DNA of 64,000 bases, taken from Krasilnikovozyma curviuscula. Its lineage: Eukaryota; Basidiomycota; Tremellomycetes; Cystofilobasidiales; Mrakiaceae. Positions 1-12,261 of the stretch are shown here, one piece after another. The DNA lies in NCBI GenBank assembly GCA_014825775.1, contig MVAQ01000051.1, positions 1-64,000 on the forward strand, read 5' to 3'. Position 1 is the stretch's first letter. Each line of letters starts with the position of its first letter. Below the pieces are notes generated by a model that ran no database searches, was not told the origin of the DNA, and saw only the letters and a list, made by a program, of their open reading frames with translations. The position numbers were made by a program, and so were the translations under genes.

Positions 1-54
1 TTGTGTTGTTTTTTTTTTTTCGCTGGTCACGTTGAATTATATATTTATATATAG

Positions 55-1701
55 GTATGGCTCAATGGGAATGGCCAACGCTCAACGATCGCTAAACTAC
101 ATCAGAACCCTTGCCCAATTCATCTCTCAGCCTCAATACAAAGATGTAGTGCCATTCTTCGGAATAGTCAATGAACCGTATGCTCCAACCATCGGTACAA
201 ACATTGTTCAGTCCTTCTACACCGAGGCGTACCGCATCGTTCGAGAAGTCACTGGAACTGGAGCTGGAAACGGTCCTTACATCTTGTTCCATGATGGATT
301 CGCTGGTGTTGACACTTGGTCTGGATTTATGAGTGGTAGTGACCGAGTGCAATTGGATACCCACACATGTGAGTCTGGATTTCGCCTTCAATCTCGCAGA
401 CGATTCTCAAGGTCCGAGTCTGATTCTGGCATTTCGTTCTTCGTCTCGTGCTTTTACACACCTCATTGCTCCCTTTCACTATTGCTATTACGTCCAACTC
501 CACCTCGTCACCAATTTTGCTCCTGGGTCACTGTAGACCTCGTCTTCCAAGTCCAAGACACTACTCCACTCAGCGGCTGGCCAGTCAAAGCTTGCAACGC
601 CTGGGCGAACTCTCTCGCCAACTCAATGACTAACTTCGGTTTCACAGCCAGTGGGGAGTTCTCTGGCGCTGTCAATGACTGTGGACAGTGAGTTTCCTTC
701 TTCACTGTTAGCCTGCATCGTAGTTTAACTCCTTTTCCTTTTAAATGCAGATGGGTCAACGGAGTTGGTGATGGTACTCGATGGGAAGGCGCGTACCCTG
801 GCTACAGCTCCGTCTACAATGGAAATTGCTCCGTCTGGACCGATTACCGAACCTGGAACGCTACATTTAAGCAGGAGATGCAGAACTGGGTCCTTGCGAG
901 GTAAAGACTTTCCTTTTTTTTTTCTTTTTTTTTTTTTAATAAGGAAAATTCTGACTTAACTTCTTTGTCTAAGCATGGACGCTCTTGGAAACAACTACTT
1001 CTTCTGGACTTGGAAGATAGGTAATTCAACCAGCAAGCCAGATTACACTCCTAATCGTGAGCTCATTGGACACCTCTTTCCTCTCGAATTCTGCTTCTGA
1101 CTTTATCATCGTTATAGCTATGTGGCATTACAAGCTTGGCTATGAGCAAGGGTGGTTCCCTTCGGATCCAAGACAGGCTGAAGGTGTCTGCGCTTCCTTG
1201 GGAACGTATGATGTTTGGAACGGGACTCTGCAATCCTGGATGACTGGTGGAGTAAGCGTCAATTTTGTTTCAGCTAGCGATCGTTCCGTTCAATTCTGAT
1301 TCCATCCTCGTCTTCTCTTGGTATAACAGAGCGGCGCCGGTCAAACGATCAGCAGCACTGGTACATGGCCACCCGCTACTCTCGGGCCGAGCATATCTGC
1401 CGCCCAAATCACTAGAATTCCTCAACTCACTATGACTGGTACCCCTATCACCATGCCTGGTCCAACGTACACTACTCCTGGATCCAACGCTACCTTCAAC
1501 GCAGGAAACGGCTGGTTCAACGCTCAAAACACTCAAGCGGCGTACGCCTACGTCGATGGCTGCTCATATCCAACCCCTTGGCTTGGAGCATCTGTCACTC
1601 TGAACGGAACCCAATGTGGAGCAGGACCCATTGCTACGGCGATCATCAAGAGGGATCCTTCACCTGCTCCTCAACCAACTTCTCCCCCCATTTTCGTTTA
1701 G
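55..1701 (+). CDS. Exo-beta-1,3-glucanase, GH5 family (3' part)
   Basis: Secreted glucan 1,3-beta-glucosidase that trims beta-1,3-glucan in the cell wall. The window opens inside an intron whose acceptor AG ends at 54, so the N-terminus lies upstream. Exons start at 55, 537 and 751, with more downstream. Visible GH5 features are the block GMANAQRSLNYIRTL, the acid/base glutamate in GIVNEP, the likely nucleophile glutamate in ASGEF, then WVNGVGDGTRW and FFWTWK. The tail after about 1380 is rich in Thr, Pro, Gly and Asn and ends PSPAPQPTSPPIFV, which may be a wall-associated linker; no GPI signal is clear. It is convergent with the permease at 2414. The family call is firm; the exact substrate is inferred from fungal GH5 relatives. 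Confidence 0.9.
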
Positions 1702-2413
1702 ACTCTTATTTTTAGACCCGGGATCTTTGCATTGGGTTAACTTTATTTACTGCATAAGGACATTCACTTTCTCTTCTAACATTCGATGTATATTATAGCA
1801 CTTTAATGTCCACCTTACGCTCTGGGTCACGTAACTTATTATAAACGCTTACTTCCATAATCACTTAGTTCCATAATTACTCTGCATTTTTAAGATCAAG
1901 ACAAGACTACTGCGCCCGTTCCAGCTCCTTCTTTGTCTACTCCCACAACCTGTCCCTCAGCTCGCGAAATAAGCCCTCCCTTGAGTTTGCCTAAAGGCTC
2001 ATAATAGCACCCACTGACAACTTCGCTATTGGTAGCCGCCTAAACAGTGTTGTAGGCTCCCTGTGCTGGCGTCAGTCGGCTGGTAGAGAACTTCGGTCAG
2101 CGAGGACAACACGCGGCGTCTAGACACTGCATTAAGGCCCCGACGACCTGATTCTGGAAGTAAACCCTCATTGAAGAGCGAGTTCGGTTCGCTGGCGCAA
2201 TCTCTCTGGAAAACTCAAGCTGGAAAGAAATTCGGCTGCTTAACAAACTCTACCAAATCGCTCAATAGAGGACAGCCTCTACTTAATAGATAGAATTTTG
2301 TCTTCTACGCCGTTTTTGTCTACAACTTCGTTTACAAGAGAAGAGAATGAAGATATAAAGGGACTCTTGAGAATGGACAAAAAATTGAGATCCGTCGAAA
2401 TAAATTGAGGGCT
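1702..2413. other. Convergent intergenic region
   Basis: This gap lies between the 3' ends of the glucanase gene and the first permease gene. It should hold both 3' UTRs. I saw no coding exon, tRNA or repeat in it. Confidence 0.6.
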
Positions 2414-5400
2414 TTAGAACTGCAGAGCGCAAAAGCAACGAAGCGCTGTCAGTACAGGGACCGTACTCAGAGGCTGTCGAAAAGCTGTTACTCACCAACC
2501 ATTGGAAAAATTTCCCGACTTTGGTGGTTGCTGGTTGTGGGTCAACGTCAATCTCTGATCCAGGAATGTTGGAGACAAGATCCACATCGAGAGCCTTTCT
2601 GAAGCCAGGTCTGCGAAAGGAAAGAGTTGTGAGATCTGTCAATTCTTCACGTCAAAGATATCAAGAGAAAAAACGGGAATTGCTGACCTGCCAGTGATGA
2701 TCCAGTGTCCGAGGAAAAGAACGGCACAAAGTGGCAAGTTCAGATAGCTGAATTTAACCAAAGCGTCAAAACAAGATTCTGTCGTTGAGATATTGTAGAA
2801 GAAGCTCACGCAATAACGAAGTCGGATGGATCCCATCGACCTTTGATGAAGACACCGAAACCGTTGCTATTAAGAGAAGAGTATGGTGTTAAAGTTTGTT
2901 CAACCGACGACACAAAGGAGGGAGATGTACAAAATGACAATAATAATACACCAAAAGAGAGAGTACCACGCGAGGAATGGCTGTCATGGAAACAAGATGA
3001 CTCAGTCAAATATTTTGCAGTAGGAAAATGGGCCTAGACTTACCTGGAATCTGTTGTACAAGAACTTGGACTCCTTTCGGACCCAGCCCTGAGCGTCGAC
3101 AGCTGCTTTCCACCGGATGAAGGTGAGGTTGATGGTTCCCCAACAGATGAAAGATGCGATGGAGGTCAAGTTGGAGAGCCAGTTGAGAACGGTTTGGGCA
3201 CCGCTGGAGAGGGTCATGTAGCACAGGAAGATAAAGACCTGGAAGGGGAAACATCAATCAGGATCTGCATGGGTGCGCCGAGGAAGATGATCTCTGCTTA
3301 CACAAGAAAGACAAAGAGCAACGTATGGGAGACCGTAGAAAAAGGACTTTCTGTTGGTGACGGTAGTAGCGAAGATCTTTGGAGCTTGTCCTGATAAGTC
3401 CCGTGTGATGGTTAACGACCGTGCGATGAACAGTTTCGTAACAAAACTACTAGCTTACCTCGAACAGCTAATCCGTACATGAGACGGGAGGAACCGTAAA
3501 CACCAGAATTACCAGCTGAGAAAGCAGAAGTCAAGACACCAGCATTGATGACTGATGGGAGACCTTTGATTCCCATTCTGTCGATCGAAAACGGAAAGGG
3601 AAGTGTCAGATATTTTGGTCTTTCAATTCTAGCGATAACGTTATTAGTCACTCTTACCTGGTGAAAGCAATGACGAAAGGCGATGAGGCAGCAGTATCAC
3701 CAGTTGCTTGAAGAACGTTTGGATCGTTGTAAGGGACGAGCATTCCGATAATGATCATTCCAGCAATATAGAAGAAGAGAATTCTCCAGAAAATACGTCT
3801 GACAGCCTTGGCCATGGCAGCACGTGGATTCTGCAATTCACCAACGGTCATCGCAAGGGCTTCCATTCCTGAGAAAGAGTAACCGGCTTGGAGTAGGACG
3901 GCGAACCAACCGATGAACTGTCCGGTCGTTCCAGTGACTCCATAAACACCTTGACCCCAAGCACCTGGGTCTCTCCAATATCTGAAACCAAGTCTCTCTG
4001 CATTGGAAAAAAATTCGAATTAGGTTAATTCGAAAAAAGCGGTAGTTGGAAACTCTGCATACCTCCTCTCGGGTTTCCACCGAGATCGACAATGAGACCA
4101 CCGAGAATCAAACCCAGAATAAGCAAAATCTTGATAATAGCGAAGAAGAACTGTGATAGTCGAAGTCGAAAAAGACGGCAGACGGTGAGCGATCGCTTTT
4201 TGAAAATCTAACGGGTCACAGAGCTACTGACCTCAGATTCACCGAACCATCGAACACCAAAGAAGTTGATACCACCACAAAGGAAGAGGAGCAAGGTAAT
4301 GTATCCAGCCAAGTGGGAAGTTGGCATGGGGTCGTCCCCTGCAGATAATAGATACAAGAAAGAGCGTAGGAGAATGAGTGGGGGTCGCTGTGACCATTCT
4401 GGCAAAGGTGACGCTTACAGAAACCAATGATAACGGCAGCAGAGATGATTTCAGTTGGGAGAGCAATTACACCAGAGTACCATTGCTGAAGAGAAAGGCA
4501 GAAAACAAGGTAAATTTGTCAGCTACAGTAAACAAAGCCACTAACTTTCTCAAAGCAATGATCAAAACAAGGAAGGAAACACTCACCATCCAACCCAACA
4601 TGAAACCCAAAGAAGGGTGAACGTATCGCTCAGCCATATGGACGTATCTAATCCGAGAACACCGTGCCAAGAGGTGCGATGCGGCGAAGCGCGGCGACGT
4701 GAGACACAAATCCAATTGTTTTGACCGACCTCTAGTAAAGAAAAAGCTCTCACCCTCCGGAGATTGGCGCAAAACACATCATCTCTCCCAAACCTTGAAT
4801 CATAGAGTAGACCATCGAGCCAACGAGCATGTATGCGAGAAGAGCTGAGGGAGAGAAAGGATGTTAATAGATGGAACAATGAGAGATGGGGAAACAAAAA
4901 CGTACCTCCTGCTGGTCCAGCTCTGGCAATCGCCTAAGAGGACATCCCACAGATTGATATGGACATAGTTAGAGATGAAAGGAGAATAACTGAATCGAAA
5001 CACCGTGCTTACCTTTCCTGAACCCAAGAAGAGACCAGTTCCGAGAGTACCTGCGAGGGCAATCATCTGAACATGGCGCTGTCTCATTCCTCTAGTAACA
5101 CCATCCTATCGAAACAGATGCAACAAGTCCTGTCAGTTGGTCTCTGTCCCAGCGCCATGGGGTTGAGTTTCGGTGGGTGCTCACTCTGATATTGGTGTGC
5201 ACTAGGGAGGGGCAGAGAATGGAAAAGCTGTGTCAGCACCGGCATTAGAAAGAAGCTTATCCGGGCGCCATCTCGCAGATATAAAAAAAACTGGACACTG
5301 CAGATGGGGAATGCGACTCACCATCAATCTTGATATCCTCTGTCTCTCCATCGTACAGGTTGACTGGCTTCACACCAACTTCGGTATCGTACAGCTTCTT

Positions 5401-5436
5401 GTCATCGACTCCTTTTTCTTCTGGTGTCAAACTCAT
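2414..5436 (-). CDS. Amino-acid permease A (AAT/APC family)
   Basis: Plasma-membrane proton-coupled amino-acid transporter. The start ATG at 5436 gives MSLTPEEKGVDDKK, an acidic cytosolic tail with DGETEDIKID. The next exons carry the AAT signature RGMRQRHVQMIALAG followed by GTGLFLGSGK, then AERYVHPSLGF, INFFGVRWFGESE, GYSFSGMEALAMTVGELQNP and SAGNSGVYGSSRLMYGLA. About twelve hydrophobic segments are spread over many exons. The C-terminus reads DLVSNIPGSEIDVDPQPAT, then FFQWL. A 76-nt intron (2420-2495) separates that from the last coding piece, TTC-TAA at 2414-2419. All joins keep frame, so the gene looks intact. It is paralogous to the gene at 8686-11559 and shares several visible splice positions. 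The amino acids carried cannot be told from sequence. Confidence 0.93.
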
Positions 5437-6022
5437 GGTGATTGCTGACTAGGATGGCTGCTTGTGTTCGCGGCGTGGCTTCGGGCTGCCTCTCGAATAT
5501 ACAGAGACGATGCACGAGCAAGGGAGGGTGGAAGGGTCTAAAAAGGCCGTTGGGACAGAGGCCTCCCGTCTTATATAGGAGGAGATCCCTTATCTATGGA
5601 TTAAAGCGCGACCATGCGCAGATCTCCAAAAACCAAGCATTCCAAGAGAACTCGAGTCGCCAGATCCACCGCATAGTCGCCATTTCAAATTCACCAAGAG
5701 AATGGATCCAGGAAAAAAGGCCAGAGCCGGAGGAGATAGATCAGACATAGGACTGAGGGTCTGCTGAGGGGAGAAGGCCAGATCCAGTGGACGGAGAGGT
5801 ACAAAAAATGTCAACAATCGCGCCAAGACCGCGCCCAATCAATTAGCAAACCCTCCAAAAAATGGGAGGGTAATTTTTTTTGCCGCCTTGTCTGAATTGC
5901 AGGACGAGATTAGGACGAGTCCCTTCCTTAGGAAATCTCGCTCTACTGATAAAGAAATATCAGCAGAAATAGCGCAACGCACAATTAAAGTTTACAATCC
6001 AACGACAAGCTCTATAATCAGT
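5437..6022. other. Promoter of permease A and 3' flank of ZPR1
   Basis: Intergenic stretch between the permease A start codon and the ZPR1 stop. It contains purine-rich and A-rich tracts. No gene or recognisable element was found. Confidence 0.5.
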
Positions 6023-8199
6023 CTACTTTTGTACATCTCCAACCTGGGGTAGCAATGCTTTTCTAGCATTCTCATCATGCTCTCCTCTCGCTTGTGCAGC
6101 TTCCTTCTCGCCATCGTAGCCCTGAAGAACGCGATGTGGCAAGTCAGCGAATTGCTTTGCCAAGAAGGGGGTGTACCCGGAACTCAAATGTCAAAAAACT
6201 CACCTCAACAACCATATCGTTGAGTCCCAGCTCCTCATTCTGATCGAACGTACGGGAATAGCTTTCGATTTTCATGTTTGGATCGGCATCGGGTGCATCT
6301 GAGGCAAAAAGACAAAGGAACAGTCAGCGATATGACAACTGGCGGCGACAGGCCGATTCCAAGGTTATCGACCGAAGGAACTTACAAGGGTTCTGCAGGT
6401 AACTATTCGCCAATGGGTCGTCCAGAATCAGAGTGAATTCCTTCTCAGCACCCATCACCTCCTTGAGGTCCTGCAAGAACTTCTCGAACCCTCCAACTTC
6501 CACACCAGGTCCGGCGTCTCCACCACCCGAAGAAGCAAACACTTTGTCGGATAGCTCCTCGTATACTTGGGTAAGGATACCTTCCAGAGTGGTAAACCTT
6601 CCACCGAGAGTACCTGGTTGAAGGACGAGATCGATTTCGGGGATTTCGAGACCGCAGGTCTCGCTCTAGGAAGCCAGTAGAAAAGATTGGCTCAGGATAC
6701 ATTGAGAATCCAATCAGATTAAGAATAAAAACCCCATACCTTCAAAAGATCACGACTCAGATCCTCAGCGTCGTCTACCTTCAAGATGATTCGTTTGCCC
6801 TGCTCGCTGACAGCTCCTCCAGACTTCACTTCGTTGTCCTTGTAACCACACGAGAAACAGTTTGTCGACATGATAATGATATCCTGATGAAGATGCGTTT
6901 AGTGATTACTGCAATCACTCAGTTAATCAATGAAGATGATGATAGCTCACCTGGAAATATGGAATGTTGACTTTCTTCATCAATGTCTCCAAAGCACTGC
7001 CACAACTTGAACAGATACTGGGGAAACTGAAGATCTCATCTTTTGAAGGTTGCCCTTCCTTCTTCACCGTTCCACCCTCTTCCTCAATAGCTTCCATAGA
7101 TCCCCCCTCATCACCCGTCGGCGCTGAGAGACCAATGGCTTCATCTTGTTCCTTTGACCTCAAATACTGCCTGAAAGTCCATTTGGGGTCCTTGATAGAT
7201 CCAAGAAACTGAATCCACGAGTTCCCCGCTGGGTCGTCGAGCGTGATGGTAAATGGTGCAAAGGTCTTCTCCGTTTGACCAGCTGCTAAGGCAGCGGCAT
7301 GGGTCTCAGCAGCGTCAGAAACCTTTCGTCGCTTGACGTCGTCCCGGTCTGGTCTCTCCGACGATCCTGCTGCTGCCTTCTGATCCAACGTCAATCCACC
7401 CTCCCACGTCTTCTCATCCCCTCGTCGTTCCTCATCCCCGAGCGCTTCCTTCAGTTTCTGCAAGAGACCCTCGATTTTTCCCCACGTCTCTGGATCCATA
7501 ACTTTTCGCACCGGCTGGTCCATTTCAAGATCTCTAAGAGTATCACGGAGGATACCTTCGACGTTAGTGAGCTGACCTCGGTTTGGTGGGATGGTGAGGG
7601 AGAATTCTGGGATGGTGATTGTGCATGTAGGGGATTTCACGAGCTGACGGTCGAAGTCTTCAGCAGTTCGAATGTGGGCGGTGTAAATTGATCCTCTCTC
7701 TAACAAAAGCCAGGCAGCATCATATTCAGAACAGATGTGAGTATTCATTCGACTCAGAATGACACTTGCTGCTCACCTTGAATCATACCCGCACTCTGGA
7801 TTTCAGTGTTGCTGTTTCCACAATGTTCACATCTAAACGACATGACCACTACCTCCCTGAAGTAGGGGATAGAAGTAAGCAAGAGCCTCGTAACACCCTG
7901 CAAGAACGTTTTCACAATTTTTTTGTGGATTACAAAGAGGTATCAACAAAATTTTCAGTATCCCATCCAAACTTCTAGCAGACGATAGCAAGAGACATAG
8001 ATATGGATTGAAGACAAACCTGCTCGTGACAAGTCATACACAGACTCTCAATTTCCTGAACTTCTCTGTCATCGTCGTCGTCCCTCGTCAGTTGAGGTCC
8101 ATCCAGTCGAGTATCAGAATCTGCTACCTCTGGCGCTTGAGAGGTCTGATCTGCCAGAGATCCAATAGCTGGGAAGAATGGATCGAGTTTTGGGGCCAT
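6023..8199 (-). CDS. ZPR1: Zinc-finger protein ZPR1
   Basis: Conserved eukaryotic ZPR1, a protein that binds translation factor eEF1A and acts in its folding and in growth signalling. Two ZPR1 modules are present. The first has LCMTCHEQ and FRCEHCGNS (C4 zinc ribbon), then the beta domain with [20 protein letters not shown] and [13 protein letters not shown]. The second has [20 protein letters not shown] and [15 protein letters not shown], then [13 protein letters not shown] and [11 protein letters not shown]. The start is ATG 8199 ([15 protein letters not shown]); the stop at 6023 follows [10 protein letters not shown]. An acidic, Ser/Glu-rich linker encoded around 7040-7180 lies between the modules. 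It sits between two paralogous permeases on the same strand, a position unrelated to its function. Confidence 0.95.
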
Positions 8200-8685
8200 A
8201 TTTGGTGGTTTGAAGGATATTTCGAATCGGGTGCTCTGAAAAAGGAGGGATGACGCCACCAAAACCCCAGGCGTGTTTTCATTTCGCAAGTGATCTTGCG
8301 ATAGGCTTGTTCTTTGTCCAATACGATAGATAAGCAACGACTGAATTACCCAGAAAGCTTACCAAGTCTAAGAGTCATCAGGAGATTTTTGAAACGAAAA
8401 CAGGTCAGCCCGCCAGTTGAGCCATCCATACAAGAGAAACTAAAGACCAGAGGTAAACGACTCTGTCTACAAAAGAGAAAGGATAAAGGATCTGCTACAA
8501 AAAGATGTATTTCGGTTTACAAATCAAGTGTTTTAAATGAGGTTTTGATTTTGAGAGCGGAAGCAACGAGAATGATGAGAAGAGCAGATGTCTTTTTTCC
8601 AGCTGTCGGGATGAGAAAAGGGTTAAAATACAATTTGTTTTATACGGCAAGATGAACGAACTCACCAATTTGCGAAACTTGGCGC
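8200..8685. other. ZPR1 promoter and 3' flank of permease B
   Basis: Intergenic stretch upstream of ZPR1 and just past the permease B stop. No coding exon is supported. Confidence 0.5.
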
Positions 8686-11559
8686 TTAGAACTAATGAGA
8701 AGTTGAGCGATGCGGAACCAAGTCAGTAAAGAATAACCCCAAATACACTGCAAATGCTAATACTCACCAGCCATTGGAAGAAGCGACCAGTTCTCGTGGT
8801 AGCTGGTTGAGGGTCAATATCAATCTCAGTTCCTGGGATGTTGGAGACGAGATCAACATCCAAGGCTCTGTGGAAAGCGGGTCTGTAGGAGTAACATGTT
8901 GTCGTGAGTGCCACCTTCGATAGAGCCACAGAGAATTAATAAACAAACCTTCCGGCGTAGAAATAGTGTCCAAAGAACAGGAGACAACAGATGGGAATAT
9001 TCTTCGATTTCAACCAAGCAAAACAAGCAAATAGTCAGCTCTTGGATCTTGGGGGTAGCGCACAATCGATTGCAGCGACTCACGATGTATGCGATGACGA
9101 AAGACGAAGCGTCCCACTGTCCACTCATGAACACGTTGTAACCGTTGAACAAAACGACGATGGTGCACCAAGACAAAGCCCAGTAAGCCATAAACGGTTG
9201 GAATCTGTTGTAGAGGAACTTGGAGTCTTTTCTGATCCAGCCTTGGGCATCAACTGCAGCCTTCCATCTGATGAAGGTGAGGCAGATGGTTCCCCAACCA
9301 ATGAAGGCAGCGATGGAAGTCAAGTTGGAGAGCCAGTTGAGAACGGTTTGGGCGCCGTCAGAGAGGGTCATATATGCAAGCAAGATCCAGATGACGGAGA
9401 AGGAGAGGGCAGCCCATGGGAGACCATAGAAGAATGACTTTGGGTTGGTGATGGTCCTAGCAAAAACCTTTGGAGCTTGTCCTGTGGAAATGTAATAGAA
9501 TTTGTAATGAAGGTCAGAGGCGCTCAGTCGTCGAAACGAAAAGTCTTCTTACCTCTCAGAGCAAGACCATAGATAAGTCGAGATGAGCCGTAGAGACCAG
9601 AGTTACCGGCAGAGAAAGCAGAAGTCAAGACACCAGCGTTGATGACGGAGGGGAGAACTTTGATTTTGACTCTGTCAAGAGAAATAAGCCGTCAGCAACT
9701 TCTGATTTGGTCCTAGCGTACATGGTGTTCTTCGTACCTGTTGAAAGCAATGACGAAAGGAGATGAGGCAGCAGTATCACCAGATGCTTGAAGGACGTTT
9801 GGATCGTTGTATGGTACAAGCATTCCGATGATGATCATTCCAGCAATGTAGAAGAACAGAATTCTCCAGAAGATACGTTTGACAGCCTTGGCCATAGCAG
9901 CACGGGGGTTTTGAAGTTCACCAACAGTCATGGCAAGAGCCTCCATTCCGGAGAAGGAGTAAGCAGCCTGGAGTAGAACCGTGAACCATCCGAGGAAGTG
10001 TCCTTCAGCACCAGTGACCCCGTAAATACCGGCACCCCAAGCACCTGGGTTCTTCCAGTATCTGATGACAAAATTGCGTCAGTAACTCGCTCTCTATATC
10101 CACGGCATGGGTGTGCTTTCAGTACCTGAAGCCGAATCGTTCGTGCAGAGGATTACCTCCGAGATCAACGATCAATCCACCGAGGAGCAAGCCGAGAATG
10201 AGCAAGATCTTGATGATGGCGAAAACGAACTGTATCGATAAAATAACAGTAGGTAAATATTGTGATGTGCGCAGCGTGCTGTAAAAACTGACCTCGGATT
10301 CACCGAACCACCTGACACCGAAGAAATTAATAGAACCACAAAGGATGAGGAGCATAGTGACGTATCCAGCCAAGTGGGAGGTTGGCATTGGGTCATCCCC
10401 TGTAGACCAAAGGTGAAAAGTGAGCTACTGATCGTTCTATACAATGGAGATCGTGACGGACAGAAACCAATGATGACAGCAGCAGAAATAATTTCAGTTG
10501 GCAGGGAGATCACACCAGAGTACCATTGCTGTAGAGGAGATCAAGAGAAGATGCCGAGAAATCTTTGTCAGCGAGGTTTGGGGCTTGCAAAACAAGGAAA
10601 GATCTCACCATCCAACCAAGCATGAAACCAAGAGACGGGTGAACGTATCTCTCAGCCATGTGAACATATCTAATCGATACACGCAAGTATGCAGAGAAGA
10701 AAAATGTAAAATAATAAGGTCAGCGGTGACTTCATCTTACGGCTGAACGCGAAGCCTCCGAAAAGTGACCCGAAGTTGCATCTATTTGGGGATAACCGTG
10801 AAAAGACTTACCCTCCAGAGATTGGTGCAAAACACATCATCTCACCCAATGACTATATTTAGAGTGTTGGAAGAGAGGTTCGTCAGAGATCCTTGAGCTA
10901 GCAGGGAGCAACGCCATGTTTGACGTTCTGTGGCTAACAACGACGAAAACGTAGTACTTACTTGAATCATAGAGTAAACTATGGTACCAACAGTGATGTA
11001 AGATAAGAGAGCTCCAGCTGGACCAGCACGAGCGATGGCCTACCAAGAAAAGCCCTGAGTGGAGTTACGATATCTGTACCACTCTGACGATACTTACTTT
11101 TCCTGAACCTAAGAAAAGACCAGTTCCAAGAGTACCAGCCAAGGCAATCATTTGTACATGACGTTGTCTCATTCCTCTGGTGACACCATCCTGTGAAGAT
11201 GAACAGAGGCGAAAAAAAGGCAAAAATGTCAACAAACTGGAGTTTCTTAGAGATGGGAACCATAAGTGGGAACTCACCGTAAGATGAGTGTGAACTGTTG
11301 TTCATGTAGCAAGAATTATTGAACACGTTTGAACACAGGGAGATGGCATTTTTCGGGAATATTGAGAATGAAGGTCAGTGAAAAGGGGTCTCCGGATGAG
11401 ATGAAACTAGCGCAGAAAAACGACGAGCGCAGAAAACGACGACGTACCGTCAACCTTGAGGTCTTCATCCTCAGCATCGTAGACGTTAACAACTGGGTTT
11501 CCAGCCTCCTTGTCAAAGCCCTTGCTGTCCTTCTCGTAAGCTGGTTCGATGGACGACAT
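8686..11559 (-). CDS. Amino-acid permease B (AAT/APC family)
   Basis: Paralogue of the permease at 2414-5436. The start ATG at 11559 gives MSSIEPAYEKDSKGFDKE, and exon 1 ends after DAEDEDLKVD. It shares GMRQRHVQMIALAG, GTGLFLGSGK, INFFGVRWFGESE, EALAMTVGELQNPRAA and SSPFVIAFNR with permease A. The C-terminal half includes GAQTVLNWLSNLTSIAAF, then FIRWKAAVDAQGW and DLVSNIPGTEIDIDPQPAT. It ends FFQWL, a 76-nt intron (8692-8767) and a last coding piece TTC-TAA (8686-8691), exactly as in permease A. The cytosolic N-termini differ most, which may mean different turnover or substrate-dependent control; that is inference. It looks intact. Confidence 0.93.
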
Positions 11560-12261
11560 CTTGAGGGTGTTGTTGTGATGAGACTGTCCTGATTCACGAA
11601 GGAGAGTTGAAACCAAGGCAAGCCGGGGGGAAGAAAAGAAGATGGAAAAAGGAGTACGTGGGAAAGTTTTCCTCTTATATGAGAAGATGTCAGTGGAAAG
11701 TAGCGACCCATATGTCAGGTTGTGAGATAAGGTCCATTTGTTGTGGCGAAACGACGACGATCTTTTCGCCTGCGGAGTCCTATTATAGGAACCAGCGCCT
11801 AACAAACAGAAAAGGCAAGAGCATCAGTGCGGAACTTTGCGTGGAAAAGGCGTGAGATGGTGCATAGTTGCTGAGAGATGCCTTGAATCAAAACAAATCA
11901 GCTAACGAAAAACAAACAGCTGCCGCCCACAGGCTGGACCTTTCACAACTCAAAGAAAGCCCATTCACAAATGCTTTATGGGGCGAGCTCTCGGCAGAGT
12001 TATTTTTGGAACATGATCCCCTGTGTTATCACCAATTAGCCGACGTCAGACATTCTATCAGCCTCTCTAGGCTGAAACTGGTTGTCCCTCCCGTGTCAAG
12101 GGATTCCTACGGGTTGGAAAAAATAGACTCGCTTCTACCAACTGTCATCTGAGTGCAGTAAGCTGGGAGTATTGGACAAGCTGATATTGATATGGTTTGT
12201 ATTTCTAGGCAAGTACTCTCATCTTCAAAGGAGAAAGAAAACATCTGCTCTACAGCTGCAC
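11560..12261. other. Promoter of permease B and 3' flank of VDAC
   Basis: Intergenic stretch. A purine-rich run near 12305-12360 belongs largely to the last VDAC intron and flank. No gene is supported. Confidence 0.5.
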
